Of a stretch of 64,000 nucleotides of DNA, positions 1 to 10,902 are shown piece by piece. A program made the translations under genes and the position numbers. The notes below the pieces were generated by a model, which ran no database searches, was not told the origin of the DNA, and saw only the letters and a program-made list of their open reading frames with translations. The stretch's first letter is position 1, and every line of letters starts with the position of its first letter. Source of the stretch: Tubulanus polymorphus (Eukaryota; Nemertea; Palaeonemertea; Tubulaniformes; Tubulanidae); contig NC_134028.1 of NCBI RefSeq assembly GCF_964204645.1, positions 15,489,263-15,553,262 on the forward strand, in the 5' to 3' direction.

Positions 1-1
1 T

Positions 2-100
2 AAGTTCCAGCCAAAGGGAAATACTGCTGGAAGAGCTGCAGGTGACAATCGGATAGACGAAATTGATGAAGGGCCTTTGCCAAAAATCAAAAGACACTGA
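2..100 (+). CDS. possible 3' end of a coding exon (partial)
   Basis: An open frame enters from the window edge and ends at TGA 98-100, with the C-terminus ...PLPKIKRH. The 32 residues are hydrophilic and rich in G, R and D. I do not recognise the protein, and nothing upstream is visible to confirm it. It could equally be a chance open frame of 33 codons. Confidence 0.2.
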   Translation, partial: KFQPKGNTAGRAAGDNRIDEIDEGPLPKIKRH

Positions 101-177
101 TGTATGTATCTCAAACCAAAAATTTTAATAGCAAAACAAGTATTAAAAAAGCATCGGTACAAATTCTATAATGGGAT

Positions 178-326
178 CATTCATTTATTACGTACGGATA
201 CAATTTGACTTTTTCAACCTCTCCCTGTACAGAAAATCGGCCATTTTTTCATATAAATTAAGCATTACAGTACGCACTTGCACTTACCCCTCCCCTCCCC
301 TAATGCGTACGTAATAAATGAATGAA
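178..326. mobile_element. MITE-like hairpin element
   Basis: About 20 bases around CATTCATTTATTACGTACG at 178-197 recur as the reverse complement at 306-326, enclosing roughly 110 bp with no coding capacity. Short terminal inverted repeats around a non-coding core are typical of a MITE. I could not fix a target duplication. It lies just beyond the 3' end of the interrupted transposase-like gene. Confidence 0.5.
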
Positions 327-358
327 GATATCAGATTCAGAAACATGAGAAAGATATG

Positions 359-814
359 TTACAAACTGTCCCTTAAGGCTTTCGATTTTCGCGACAACTT
401 AGTAGCTCTAACCAATTTTTCAACAATGTATCGACATTTTTGATGAGCCCTTACAGCAAAAAACGTGTTGACAAAGCATTTATACAAATTTTCAATTGAT
501 TCTACAGAGGTATCAGATTCAGAAACAAGCTCCAAAAATTTCGTTGCGAGATCAGCATTTTTTTACCAAGTTGCAAAATTCATATTTATTTACAGATTTC
601 TCTGGTAATTGTCTAAAACATATTTCCATTTCCCTAATTATTTCAAAAAACTCTGTTTTTGGCTTTGTCAGACCACCCCTATTCATAAGATCTAAATATC
701 TAGACGTTGCATTATCAGAACTACAGTCATAGGACACCAGGCACTCGGATCTTGTTTTGTATTTCTTCAATAGATACCCTGCTATGTAAAATACCACTTC
801 TTCTTCTTTTTCAG
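359..814 (-). pseudogene. 3' half of a transposase-like gene split by the TTAA transposon
   Basis: Reading minus from 814, the frame contains VVFYIAGYLLKK, a CxxC-like stretch and a GGL..P motif. After a single-base slip in an A-run near 551 it continues to FFAVRAHQKC and a stop at 359-361. The YIAGY and GGL..P motifs remind me of C-terminal regions of THAP9/P-element-like or related domesticated transposases; this is recollection, not a search. The frame joins exactly to the piece at 8091-8322 if the 7.27-kb transposon and one TTAA are removed, so the two are halves of one gene. The A-run frameshift suggests decay, or a sequencing indel. Confidence 0.5.
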
Positions 815-818
815 TTAA

Positions 819-834
819 AGGTCCTATGACCTCT
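819..834 (+). repeat. left terminal inverted repeat of the TTAA transposon
   Basis: AGGTCCTATGACCTCT, then one mismatch and ATT, matches the right end in inverted orientation. The 14 outer bases are themselves a near-palindrome. It directly abuts TTAA at 815-818. Confidence 0.8.
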
Positions 835-1021
835 GATTTGGAATTTCCCCTTTTTTGGTTTCGATAAACTAAGTAGACACCCCTTTACTACTCAGTGTCA
901 CTATTTCTTATGTTTGCGCGAACATATTCGGAAAAATCGGGTCTTAAAATACTTTACTCGCACATATCCATAAAAGCTAGTTCATTTTTTGGCCACTACT
1001 CACGGTGTGCGGTTCCTGAAC

Positions 1022-1140
1022 TTCGCTGAAAAAGCTGAAACACTGAAAAGCTGAACCGCTGAAATAAAAACGCTGAAATTTCAGGGAATTTCCGAAAAAC
1101 GCCGAAATTTCTGGGAATTCCCGAAAAACGCTGAAATCGT
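1022..1140. repeat. degenerate CTGAAA-rich tandem repeat
   Basis: Short units of the type CGCTGAAA and AAGCTGAA recur about ten times with variable spacing, followed by two copies of a sequence around GAAATTTC.GGGAATT.CC. It is non-coding and inside the TTAA transposon. Confidence 0.45.
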
Positions 1141-2317
1141 GCTAGGTACCGACAATACACGTTTTGAAATGTTTTCCGGGCCGGTGTCCGCTGACGAGTC
1201 CTGAACCGTGTTTTACGCTCTAGCTTCGGTTACAGAGACATGCCTTAAGGTCGTCGTCATGATCGACTTGATCGATTGCGGATTGCGTGGATTGTTAGAT
1301 GTGTTTTTGCCATAGTTTTATGTGCATATACCGGTACGATCTAACAATGAAGTTATCACTTCATTTGAATAAATTCTTAATTACAGTAATATTAATTCAC
1401 AATATTTTTTCTTATGTTTGGTGATTTCTTGCAACTTATCATTGCCAAGTCTCATACAAGTAGTAGCTGAATGAAAGTACAGTTAGGCTGAACCTGATAA
1501 CCCAAATTAAGTGCTAGCATGGAACTAAAGATTATTTTGATTCTATTTTCGGTGTCATTGAAATTCGTTAATAAAGGTTCAACCGTCATAGTATACTGTA
1601 CTTAGCATTGCTACGATTGGGTGCCATATTTCTACAAGGAGGAAGGAGTCTTTAAGTGTCTTTGTTCCCTGGTAGGGTACAGGGTAAAACCTGGTTTACT
1701 TTCTCTTTCGACTTGCCGGAGACTACTATCTGCAATGTATTGCATGCTTTGATTTGTCTGGCCTATAGGAGTCGAACGATATTTCCCCATACACAGGCTT
1801 GGCTTTAGTGTAGATGAAGGCTAGGCACTGCACATTGTGGATTGACTGGAACTCTTAACTCACAAAATTAAACGAGTCAACAAGAAAGATCCAATAATTG
1901 GACGTTTGTCTAACTATATTATTTAACAGCTTGAAATAATACATAACACATTCTGCAAGAGTACACAAAGGAAATCAGTTCTTACATTATAGCAGAATCA
2001 ATAGTTCGCTTAACTCTGGCTAGAATTCTGGTTCCATTGCTTCATATTCTAATGAAATCCACTAGCATACCTTAGAATATCGCTTAGCTTAAGACTAAAA
2101 ATTTGGTACCAGGAAACAGGGAAGAAAAAGTGGATGTACTGTACATCCGCAATTGACTTATTTCTCTCTGGTTGAATCAAGTTATTATTGAAATAGCATT
2201 CGAATAGCCATTTTATTTTTAAAAATTGTGTCGTTCAGCTATCCTGCTGCAAATTTGGCAGTTGAAGTTTACTGGTGCCAGTTGATTTCTCAGTATCTCA
2301 AAAAATTTGCACATTCT

Positions 2318-2685
2318 AAAGCCTAGCGCACATCGACACTGCGATTGGAGACAACTAGTTGCAAGGCAGTTTTCGGCGCATGAGAGGAACTGGCTGGATA
2401 CGATCAGTTGCTTGAATGTGTCGATGTGAGCGAGCTTACGATTGGTAAGCGTCGATCTATCTCCAGTTCCAGCCAGTTGCCCATGTTCTACTTTTGAGCA
2501 ACTGGTTGTACTCAATCGCAGTCATATCCGTCGATGTGCGCGCTCAGGATCTCGACGATCGACATGCGCCATGCAGTTGCTGCAACTGACCGGTTGTAAC
2601 TAGATTTCGATGTGCGCGGGGTAATCGTTCGGTAGCAACAAGTTGTCTCCAATCGCAGTGTCGATGTGCGCTAGGCTTAAGCCTG
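2318..2685. mobile_element. MITE with ~45-bp terminal inverted repeats
   Basis: The sequence AAGCCTAGCGCACATCGACA and the 25 bases after it reappear inverted at 2640-2685. The enclosed 280 bp have no convincing gene. The two arms are nearly identical, so the insertion into the larger transposon may be young. Confidence 0.6.
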
Positions 2686-3647
2686 AATCTAAAAATAGAA
2701 AAAGGTGCATTTTAGTAGGATATAAAAGAATAGTGGCTTATACACCCTGGACTATATAGCCTATGGGTTGGGCCTATTTTGAAAGCACTGAGGTCCGAGG
2801 GAACAGCACTTAGTAAATAAATACTGAAATTAAACTTACAAAACACCCAGTACTTGAGATGATGTACTTGACAAGAAGTGTCTCCAGCTAAGCAAATCAA
2901 CTTTGTCTATGACTCCTCCTTTTATAGATTCAGTAGTAGTCTAAAAATAAGAATCGGTACATTTTTCTAACAGTTGGTATGTCATTTCTTCAGAAAAAAA
3001 CTAATTATTATCACGCCACAGCAAATAAATTATTCACAGTTGTTGAATGGTTTGCCCGATTTAGATTAATTGGTTGACGCTAATCAATATGACCCATACG
3101 TAGGGGCCTACTGTATGCCATTGGCGTCAATTCCATTCCATTCAATTCCACAGTGAATTAAAAAGAAATTAAGTTAGATCCCTTTTGTCCAAAAGCTGCA
3201 TCATTTATAAAACTAGCTGTCAAATTTAATTTACCTCCTTCAGAGAATACCATGACATAGTCCGTCGCCCATCAACGTGTTGACAAAAGAAAAGTTGCTC
3301 CATGTTTTATACATGAACGTTCAAATAAGATATTTTGCGTCTTGCAGGGAATATTGAGCATAGTGTTTGAGTTGGCTTGCACGGTTTGTGAATGGGTTTT
3401 CCTCATTATGCTGCCTGTATGCATTAAAAATCCGGATTTCAAGCGAATTAATTTGTCCAACAAGTGGCAAAAGGTAGAAAGTTTCTAATGTCCGATCGAC
3501 AGTACCGGTAGCGCCGCTACTTAGCAATAATAAGAACTAATGTTATTGACGATGTTTTGTTAAGTGGAAAGACGCCGAGTACCAGTATATATCCGATAGG
3601 TTCAAATCCCCAATTTCTTCGGGATGATTTGATTTTAAAATAGCGAT

Positions 3648-3864
3648 CGGGTAAAAGTGCAGATCCGCACCTCTCGTGATTGACACAATCTGCTGAATGC
3701 AAGAATCCTGGCTAAAATCTTTCTACTCTCTAGTGAAGATATCTTAAAATTAACCAATGGCAATGTACTGAATTGCTGATGACATTTTGAATCTGAAACA
3801 ATGATATTTAACGTAATTGATTGAACCGTTTACGCGGAGAGGTGCGGATCTACACTTTTACCTT
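3648..3864. mobile_element. MITE with ~27-bp terminal inverted repeats
   Basis: GGTAAAAGTGCAGATCCGCA and adjacent bases at 3648-3676 are matched in inverted orientation at 3836-3864 with one or two mismatches. The element is non-coding, about 217 bp, within the TTAA transposon and upstream of its transposase gene. Confidence 0.55.
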
Positions 3865-4114
3865 GTTTTAATAGATTTGGTGCACCTTATTAAACTTACC
3901 CACCGTCAACACACCTGCCGGATGTGAAACAGGGGACGTCCTATTCCAATGACGCTAAAGATTTTGTGTGAATTTTATGGTACTGTAACGGCGGTATAAA
4001 TTAAATTCAGCTTAGACTGAGAGTAAAGTATTTTAAGGCAAACTCTAATGGGCTAACTGCACATCGTCGAAAGACTTCTCATCCATCGATACTTGATAAA
4101 AATGAAATAAAGCA

Positions 4115-6490
4115 GTGTTGTCTCTGCTGACTATCTGTACGATCTGCCTGTCACCATGTCAAGTAACGAAACGTTCAGTATCTGGATCAGCCGTGAAGTA
4201 CCAGACAGTCTGTAGTGGTCCCGATTCGCATGTTAGGGAATGGTCTTCACAGCCAGAACATCAACGGATGGCACTAGGAAATTTACTTGCTGCTGCGGGT
4301 GTCTTCTTCAGTGCTCTGAGCCCAAGTAAGTTCTTCACCATGTGCCAAAGTCTGAACATCAAGATGATAAACTTGCGCCATTTCTTCAGACTACAACGGA
4401 GTTACCTGAGTTTGGCTATCTATAATGTTTGGACTCGGAATCAGAAGGTAATGGTGACGGAATTACAGAAGCGAATAAAAAAGACGAGAAACAAGCTATC
4501 GCTAGGTGGAGATGGACGCTGCTGTTCACCGGGCCATACAGCAAAGTATGGTTCGTACTCGATCATCGATATGGAGACCCAAAAAATTCTGGACTTTCAA
4601 CTCATTCAGGTAACTCAGGATATCTCAGCTATGTGAAACTCTAACAAGATGTTGAGGTAATTTTTAAACATTCTTAAGGTGAAACCTGATTTTTTATTCA
4701 TTGTTTTTTTTGTAGAGCAACGAAGTAAGAAGTTCAAATTCAATGGAGTTGGAGGGATTCGAACGATGCATGGCATTTTTGAAAGAAAATAAACTGGGAG
4801 TTAAAGATATTACCACCGATCGTCACGTTCAAATAAAGAAATATTTACGGCAGAAAATGACAAATGTTACCCACTTCTTTGATGCATGGCATATATCAAA
4901 AGGTATTCAATTTGTAGATATAATAATTAGAATTGTCGAGTCGAGAAGATACACAATATCCATGTAAGATGAATAACGAGCAACGTTTTGGCTAATAAGT
5001 AACTATTAGCCATCATCAGGCGTACTGATGATGGCTAATAGTATTTAGCCGAAACGTTGCTCGAAATATGTACAATTTACAATAGAACTTTTTATTTTTG
5101 GCTGAATCTATTGTGGGAATTCTCTCACAAAATTTTAATTAAAAGGTACCAGGTTTTGGATAATTACATGTATGATTTTATTTAGGAGTAGTAAAGCAAC
5201 TCGAAAAAGCAGCAAAACAGAAAAAATTCAAGAGTATTGCAGAGTGGACAAAGTCAATTTCAAATCATCTCTACTGGGTGGCCTCAAGCAGTGAGGGTGA
5301 TGCAGAAATGGTGTTAGCGAAATGGAAGTCAATTGTCAACCATGTCGTTGATAAGCATGACGGACATGGCGAGAAATTTAAACAATGCGAACACGGCGAT
5401 TTGGAGGAAAGAAATTGGCTCAAGTCAGGTTAGTGTGTCTGACAGTATGAAGATTTCTTATTTAGAGGATGTTTGGAGTAATAAGACTGTATACTCCAAG
5501 GAAAATGTTAAAATAATTTTTTCAAAATCTATGTATGATACACAGAATTGGTGTGAGACTGAATATTGAGATAAAAATTAATTGAAAATGAAGTTATTTT
5601 GGTCGAGTATGTCTGATATCTAAGTAGCTCCATCTGATGGGATAGCTGGTACCCTATTGTTTTGATATGGAAATCATTACAAATCTGAATAAATTTTGAA
5701 ATTTCAGGAGTTTTTACCTCCAAATAAGACGACTGAGTGAATACATGCATTCAATTTTCTTTTTCTCATATCATTATTCGTTTTAGGTTCTGCGTGCCAC
5801 AAACTGCTCAAAGACATTGTCTTAAAACGAAATCTCCTGGCAGATATTGGAGAAGTAGCCCCAAGTTCGCAAACATCCGCCTTGGAGTCCTACCACAAAA
5901 TTGTGATATACTTTGCCCCAAAATCGATGCATTTCTTCTATGATTCAATGTTGTCGAGGTAAAGAATTGTTTAGTTATATATCAAATATTCGTTTGTCAA
6001 TGTTTACCCAAAATTGTTCATTGTGGCATCCATTTTCAGGCTTCAGCTCTCAGCTATGCACTTTAATGAAAACAGTGTTCGCGAACAGGCAGTTGACAAA
6101 TCTGGCAATCCACAATTCAAATTGTCGTATCCAAAGGCTCGTCATGGTGCACCAGTAGCGAAAGAAGTGAAAGTCCCAATTACCTACAGTGAGTTTTACT
6201 AAATTTCAATTTTTTGAAAAATGCTGCAACATCTCTTTACAGAAACTGTTTCTGATTTTGAATGCACACTTAATTCAATTTTAGATTATTTGTCCGACTG
6301 TATGAATGAGGTGATAAGATTAAGAATGGAACACGAGAATCATCAGGCAGCTTCTAGAGCATGGAAGGAAATAAGTGTGGCAAGTGAGAAGGGAAATGTT
6401 GTGGATAAATTTGATCGGACTGATATCGTGAAAGAAGAAGTCGTTTTAGCTCATGTTAGCCGATTTAATCTACCTGTGAAATCTAAGTAA
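4115..6490 (+). CDS. spliced DDE-type transposase of the TTAA transposon (Kolobok-like)
   Basis: This is the likely cut-and-paste transposase. Exons with GT/AG boundaries and consistent phase: up to 4609, 4716-4902, 5186-5428, 5787-5958, 6040-6188, 6243-6490. The translation contains GNLLAAAGVFFSALSP, then GDGR..SPGH.AKYGSY (first acidic residue), TDRH followed by FFDAWHISKG (second), a W..S..NHL segment, and ALESYHK with HFNEN downstream (candidate Glu). I know this order from a widespread animal family with TTAA-type elements; assignment to Kolobok is inference. The N-terminus is unresolved: the open frame at 4115 has no ATG, so an upstream exon, perhaps with a THAP-type finger, is likely. 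No stop or frameshift was seen in the six exons, about 500 codons. It is convergent with the P2X7-domain gene. Confidence 0.65.
4977..5062. repeat. near-perfect hairpin in a transposase intron
   Basis: CGAGCAACGTTTTGGCTAAT at the left is matched by its inverted counterpart ending at 5062. The inner arms TATTAGCCATCATCAG and CTGATGATGGCTAATA are separated only by GCGTA. The whole 86 bp forms one long stem and lies in the intron between exons 4716-4902 and 5186-5428. It is probably a tiny MITE. Confidence 0.6.
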
Positions 6491-6611
6491 AACACAAAGA
6501 CATCTTAACAATGCATAGATCTGATTTATTATGTAATGATACAATGTACAAAAATGATATGGCAAATACAACATTTTATATATAAATCCCTTTTACTTGT
6601 CATCCACGAAC

Positions 6612-7796
6612 CTATAACCTCTCTGGTATAGCTGGGTACTCAAAGCCGGTATAAAGTTCATTTGGAGAAGGCCACTTAAGTCGTATTGTTGAGACAACAC
6701 AGGAAGGCAGGATACGACGATTTCCACGACCAAGTATGCCCCATGCCCAACGACAGAAACGACGGTACGCAATGTGTCGATATAATCTGGAAATTAGTAT
6801 AAACGTGAGAAAGTTGAATTAGAACAAAAATTAAATGGTCAAAATATTTTGTGACGATTTAACTAGGTGTGTTGTTGTATATTTGTAAAACAAAATTGTT
6901 TTACCTTCTGTTTAGTTTTAATAATGTCATAAATATTTTAATATTAATTTACTAAGCAGTATGTTTTTGATAATCACAGGTATGCATTATTTTTTAATGA
7001 ATTTTTAAGGAACTTACTCTCCAACTGGTTCCTCATCACCTACAGGCCAGTTATCTCGGAAGAAATCATAAAAACATACTTTTAAGACCTCGGGCTCGAG
7101 GCAGTTTGCTCTGAAACCATGCACTTCAGTAATGCAGAGTACATTGTTGGCAGTGCTTATTTCTTTAAGGCATTGAAACTCTTGGCAGCACACATTCATT
7201 CGAGTTTTTTCCATAACGCTGCAGATATTTCTGCACAAACACCTAAAAATATATTCATTTTAACTATTGTATACTATCTAATTATTTCTTACCTGAAAAA
7301 AAAAATTTGCTCAGCGAATAATCACTAGATTTCCTCGTTATTTTTGGCGCAAAAGAAAAAAGAGGGTTTTATTCACCTTTATTTTATACAAAAATAGTCT
7401 TGCCCACTGAGGAGAGTAGAAATGTAAACCGGGAAATTTGTTTTGCAAACAAGCGGCAACAATAAAGTTTATTGAATTTGTTTCGATCAGCTGATTGACG
7501 TAAACAATTTTACCAAATGCCAGAATCCAACATGGGAATTAATCTACGCAGCCCTAAACGTATTTATTCTTATTTAATTAATAAAAATATCCTACATACC
7601 AGTCCGTATTGTCAGCTAGCTGACGATATTCTTCATCACTGCTTATATCGTCTGAAGATGAAGCCGAGTTGTCGTCGTCGGAGTTAGGCCTAATTTCCCT
7701 ATTTGCTGCTAGCGGTTCAAACATGTAAGGAGCTACGTTACTTACGTTCCTTGCATCTATTTCAGTTATATCCAAAATTTCTTCATCCGATGACAT
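6612..7796 (-). CDS. P2X7-type intracellular ('ballast') domain protein, three exons
   Basis: Exons are 7796-7600, 7242-7018 and 6786-6612, together 597 nt (198 aa plus stop), with GT/AG borders and matching phases. The start MSSDEEILDITEID leads into an acidic, Ser-rich linker. The rest shows the hallmarks of the cytoplasmic domain of vertebrate P2X7 receptors: TDWCLC, a CC pair in NVCCQEF, CIT, VLKVCFYDFF, RHIAYRRFCRWAWG, ILPSCVV..IR, and a final Y.GFEYP. No P2X channel core or transmembrane helix is present, so this is a stand-alone domain protein. In P2X7 this cysteine-rich domain binds metal and nucleotide. It lies wholly within the TTAA transposon, tail to tail with the transposase 122 bp away, so it is probably element-encoded. 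Its role in transposition is unknown. Confidence 0.8.
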
Positions 7797-8070
7797 TTTG
7801 CGACAATAGCACGAATGAATAGCGCTTGAATCGACGTATTGTTCTATTGTTATCGCAACATTGGCGAGATCGCTTGTCGGAACCTACGTCACGGCATCGG
7901 GCCACCTATCGGAATTTTTATGAACTGGCGTTTCGGCAAATACCGTAAAAAGTGAAATTTGAACCACCAATTTGAAACCAATGATCAATTTATTTCTTGC
8001 TTAATTGTCTCTATAATCAATTTTTTAATATAAAAAAAACTTCTGATGAAGTAAAATCGCGGATATAATT

Positions 8071-8086
8071 AGAGGTCATAGGACCT
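8071..8086 (-). repeat. right terminal inverted repeat of the TTAA transposon
   Basis: AGAGGTCATAGGACCT is the exact reverse complement of the left end and directly abuts TTAA at 8087-8090. Confidence 0.8.
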
Positions 8087-8090
8087 TTAA

Positions 8091-8322
8091 AGGACTGGTT
8101 GTTTTTTTCATGGTAGCCTCAGGAAAGGTCTGGTGAAGGAGTTGCTCCATACAACGGAGGGCCAGTATTGACGCTGCTTGAGTTACGGGAGTCACATTTG
8201 CAGTTAGTACAGAATAAAATCTACTCCAACACTTTTCCCGCGCATTGGGTGTAGACAGAGAGTTTAAATTTTGGAGTACGTCGCGATTTATCCATTCCAA
8301 GCTGTTTGCTAATTCACCAGCT
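8091..8322 (-). pseudogene. 5' part of the split transposase-like gene (one exon)
   Basis: The minus frame starts after a splice acceptor (TTTTACAG) near 8322 and reads AGELANSLEWINRDVL...LRCMEQLLHQTFPEATMKKTTSP up to the TTAA at 8087-8090, where the transposon interrupts it. Two further candidate minus exons lie upstream (about 8500-8410 and 8760-8697, the latter reading EWDDIYFDPNEYNAVPDQQSD), but the phase between exons does not close cleanly, so I do not assert the full structure. The gene looks like an older transposase or a domesticated derivative. Confidence 0.45.
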
Positions 8323-8339
8323 GTAAAATAAAGCACTTT

Positions 8340-10902
8340 ATAAATTTTTCCTGATTATTATAAACTACAGTGTAGGCAATATAAATGTAAATACCTGTGT
8401 TCTTTTATAGATGATCTTTAACCTGATCTGAAATTATTTGGTCCTCCAAAATCTTCGAAACTTCTCGGCTAACCAATAGCTCTGTCAAGATGTTTTTCTG
8501 GAATTTTAATATTATTTTCTTTTATGTATATATGTACATATTGTAAATAATAGTGATAAATCTAGTGATACAAAACTTTGATTTAGCTGTTTTACCAGAG
8601 ACCTGTCAATGTCACTTGGTTGACTAAGTATAATCGTCTATAATCATTGCATGACTTATTAAGAATTAATTTTTGTCCATGAAATACTTACATCAGATTG
8701 TTGGTCAGGCACTGCATTATATTCATTAGGGTCAAAGTAAATATCATCCCATTCCTACAGAAAAATTAAAAGCTGTTGATGCTACTACTTCATTCATGCT
8801 AATTTTCATTCTAGAGGCCTACCCTTGCCTATCCTTTGGTTCGTCGCGGTTTATTCAAACCATTTCAATTGGAAAAAATCGGCAATGGAATCTCTATTCG
8901 TAGAAATTATGAAAAAAATATGTTTCAATAAAATATACCTCTAATATAAGCTTAATCAGCAACTTGCAATCACTGTTTACCCCCCTCATCGGATACTTCC
9001 TTAGTCGCTATCTTCGAAGACTATCGCCGCCGGTGGTGGCGCTGCAACAAACGAAACATGGGATAAGGAAATGTGTTGATGACGTCACGAGTCGGCCTTC
9101 CCTTCCGTTATAGTTCTATGATTCAACAGCATCACGCCTTATCTCACTGAGCTACCGAGGCCACTCGATTCAATTCCAAAAAACTACAGCAGCGGCAAAT
9201 AACCATCGCAATATTGCAATTTACGACAAACAACGCGTAAATTCAATCACTGTTTAACGCATGGAAAAGATAAAATGTATTTTTTCCCGGCGCGCATTAC
9301 AATGAAGCGGAATACCGGGATTCGGGGTAGCGTGCTCTGGCAAGTGACTGCAAAAATCTACTTCCGTTTCCGTTAAAATTCATAACGTCAAGTCTAAGGT
9401 CTCAACTCTCGGAATTTCCTCGACCAAGAGGGAATACAGGTAACTCTCTCTCTCTCTTTCTATAATCCTATACATTTAAGGAAAAAGTTGCATATAGGCG
9501 TCGCTTCTAGGGTTCGCTCACGTCACTAGCATCTGGGAGGTAGAGAAGCTAGAAGGGGAAAATTTTCTTGTTTTCCTCCATGAGATTTAACGCGCAAAAA
9601 TATGTCAAGTCTTCCTCTGGTGAGTGAGAATACGTAAAGGAGTCCTAATTCTCAGTGATAAGTCATAATTGTAACACGGGTGACTGAATGTCCTCACAAA
9701 TCACCCATGAAAAAGGCGTGTGCATGTATGAAAAACTGTGACCAAAAGAATTAATAGAAGAATCATGAATGAGTCAAATAAAATAAAAATCCCCTAGCTT
9801 TCTCTCCGACTGAGGAGGAAATACAGGACTGCGTCCAGCGCTACAAGTATTTCCGGCCTCCACAGCCGACCTGATCAGGCGTTTAGCTTCAAAAAGAATA
9901 ATAGATACCAACTAAATAAAACGAGGAGCATTCACCAATATTTGGCCTCTCCCACTAGAGGGTGCCCTCAATGCTTCCCCTTTTTGAAGACTTACATGAT
10001 GCCCTAAACTCTCCAACCCACAAGATTCTTCAAGAATATTTTATGGTGTCACAGAATCCCAAAAATGCACAAGAAAATCCTTTCCTCAATTGATAGTAAA
10101 TCCGACACCACAAAAATAGTTTAGGGAAAAAGGCAAAGATTTAGAATTTTATGTATATGATAATATTCTCTTGAATACTATTTATTATTTCTTGGAAATA
10201 TTCGAATAATGAACAATATATACACAACCTCGAGGTTATCTCTTATTTACAACATTTAAGGTAGATAAGATGGCCAACCGGCCACCAAAGGAGGAGATTA
10301 ACAAGGGCATATTGCCCTTAATACAAGTGCACGACTCGCACCAGAATTCAATAGTATTAGGAATAAAGATTTCAGATATTCTAACATTACGACTCAACAA
10401 TAGTTACTTAAACCCTGCGCTCGTTTTACGCTAAAGAAGATGTAACTCTAACTAAGTGCTCTTAATAAAGATAAGAATTTTCGCTATATTTAATCATAGT
10501 TCCAGTTAAGTATTTATTTAATCATTCTTCCTATTATGTTTATGTAAGAGATGGTCACTACTCCGAAAACTCAAAAGTTGAGGGAAAAACCAAGAGAGGA
10601 AATCGGAAAGAAGAATACTTTCGGGGAATAATTCGAAGGAGAAAACCTCCTTGAACCCTGAAAGATTATTTTCCGAAAACATCTTGGAAGAAAAACAACT
10701 TTGAGAATAAGGACCAAGAAATACTTAAAGAGAATCAGTGCTAAGTATGACTTACTAAGAAAATTAGATTAATCCCTCCCCCCATAGTTCAAAATCTTAG
10801 TAATACACACCTAAGAATGTGCACCGAGACTAATTAATAAAGCACATTTTTGCCTTTTATAGAGCCCAGATTATGACGTAACCCCATCTAATTGGTTAAA
10901 AC
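8340..10902. other. 2.5 kb without a recognisable gene
   Basis: Apart from the possible small minus-strand exons near 8.4-8.8 kb, I see no supported coding region, RNA gene or clear repeat. There is a short tRNA-like stretch at 9121-9162 (minus) that I rejected. The inverted repeat begins at the right end of this stretch, at 10903. Confidence 0.5.

Larger units (their letters stand above)
819..8086. mobile_element. 7.27-kb TTAA-flanked DNA transposon (Kolobok-like)
   Basis: The element begins AGGTCCTATGACCTCT at 819 and ends with its reverse complement at 8086. TTAA flanks it on both sides (815-818 and 8087-8090). Removing the element plus one TTAA restores a continuous reading frame in the flanking gene, which independently confirms both boundaries. 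It carries a spliced plus-strand transposase (4115-6490) and a convergent spliced minus-strand gene with a P2X7-type domain (6612-7796). TTAA duplication is known for piggyBac and Kolobok; the transposase type and the absence of CCC-type ends favour Kolobok, which is my inference. The stretch 819-4100 has no gene I can support apart from MITEs. Confidence 0.8.

Noticed and set aside
9121-9162. tRNA-like sequence on the minus strand (GCCTCGGTAGCTCAGTGAG)
   Set aside because: The A-box resembles a tRNA, but I find no B-box (GGTTCRAAT-type) at the right distance and no acceptor pairing; at most a SINE relic.
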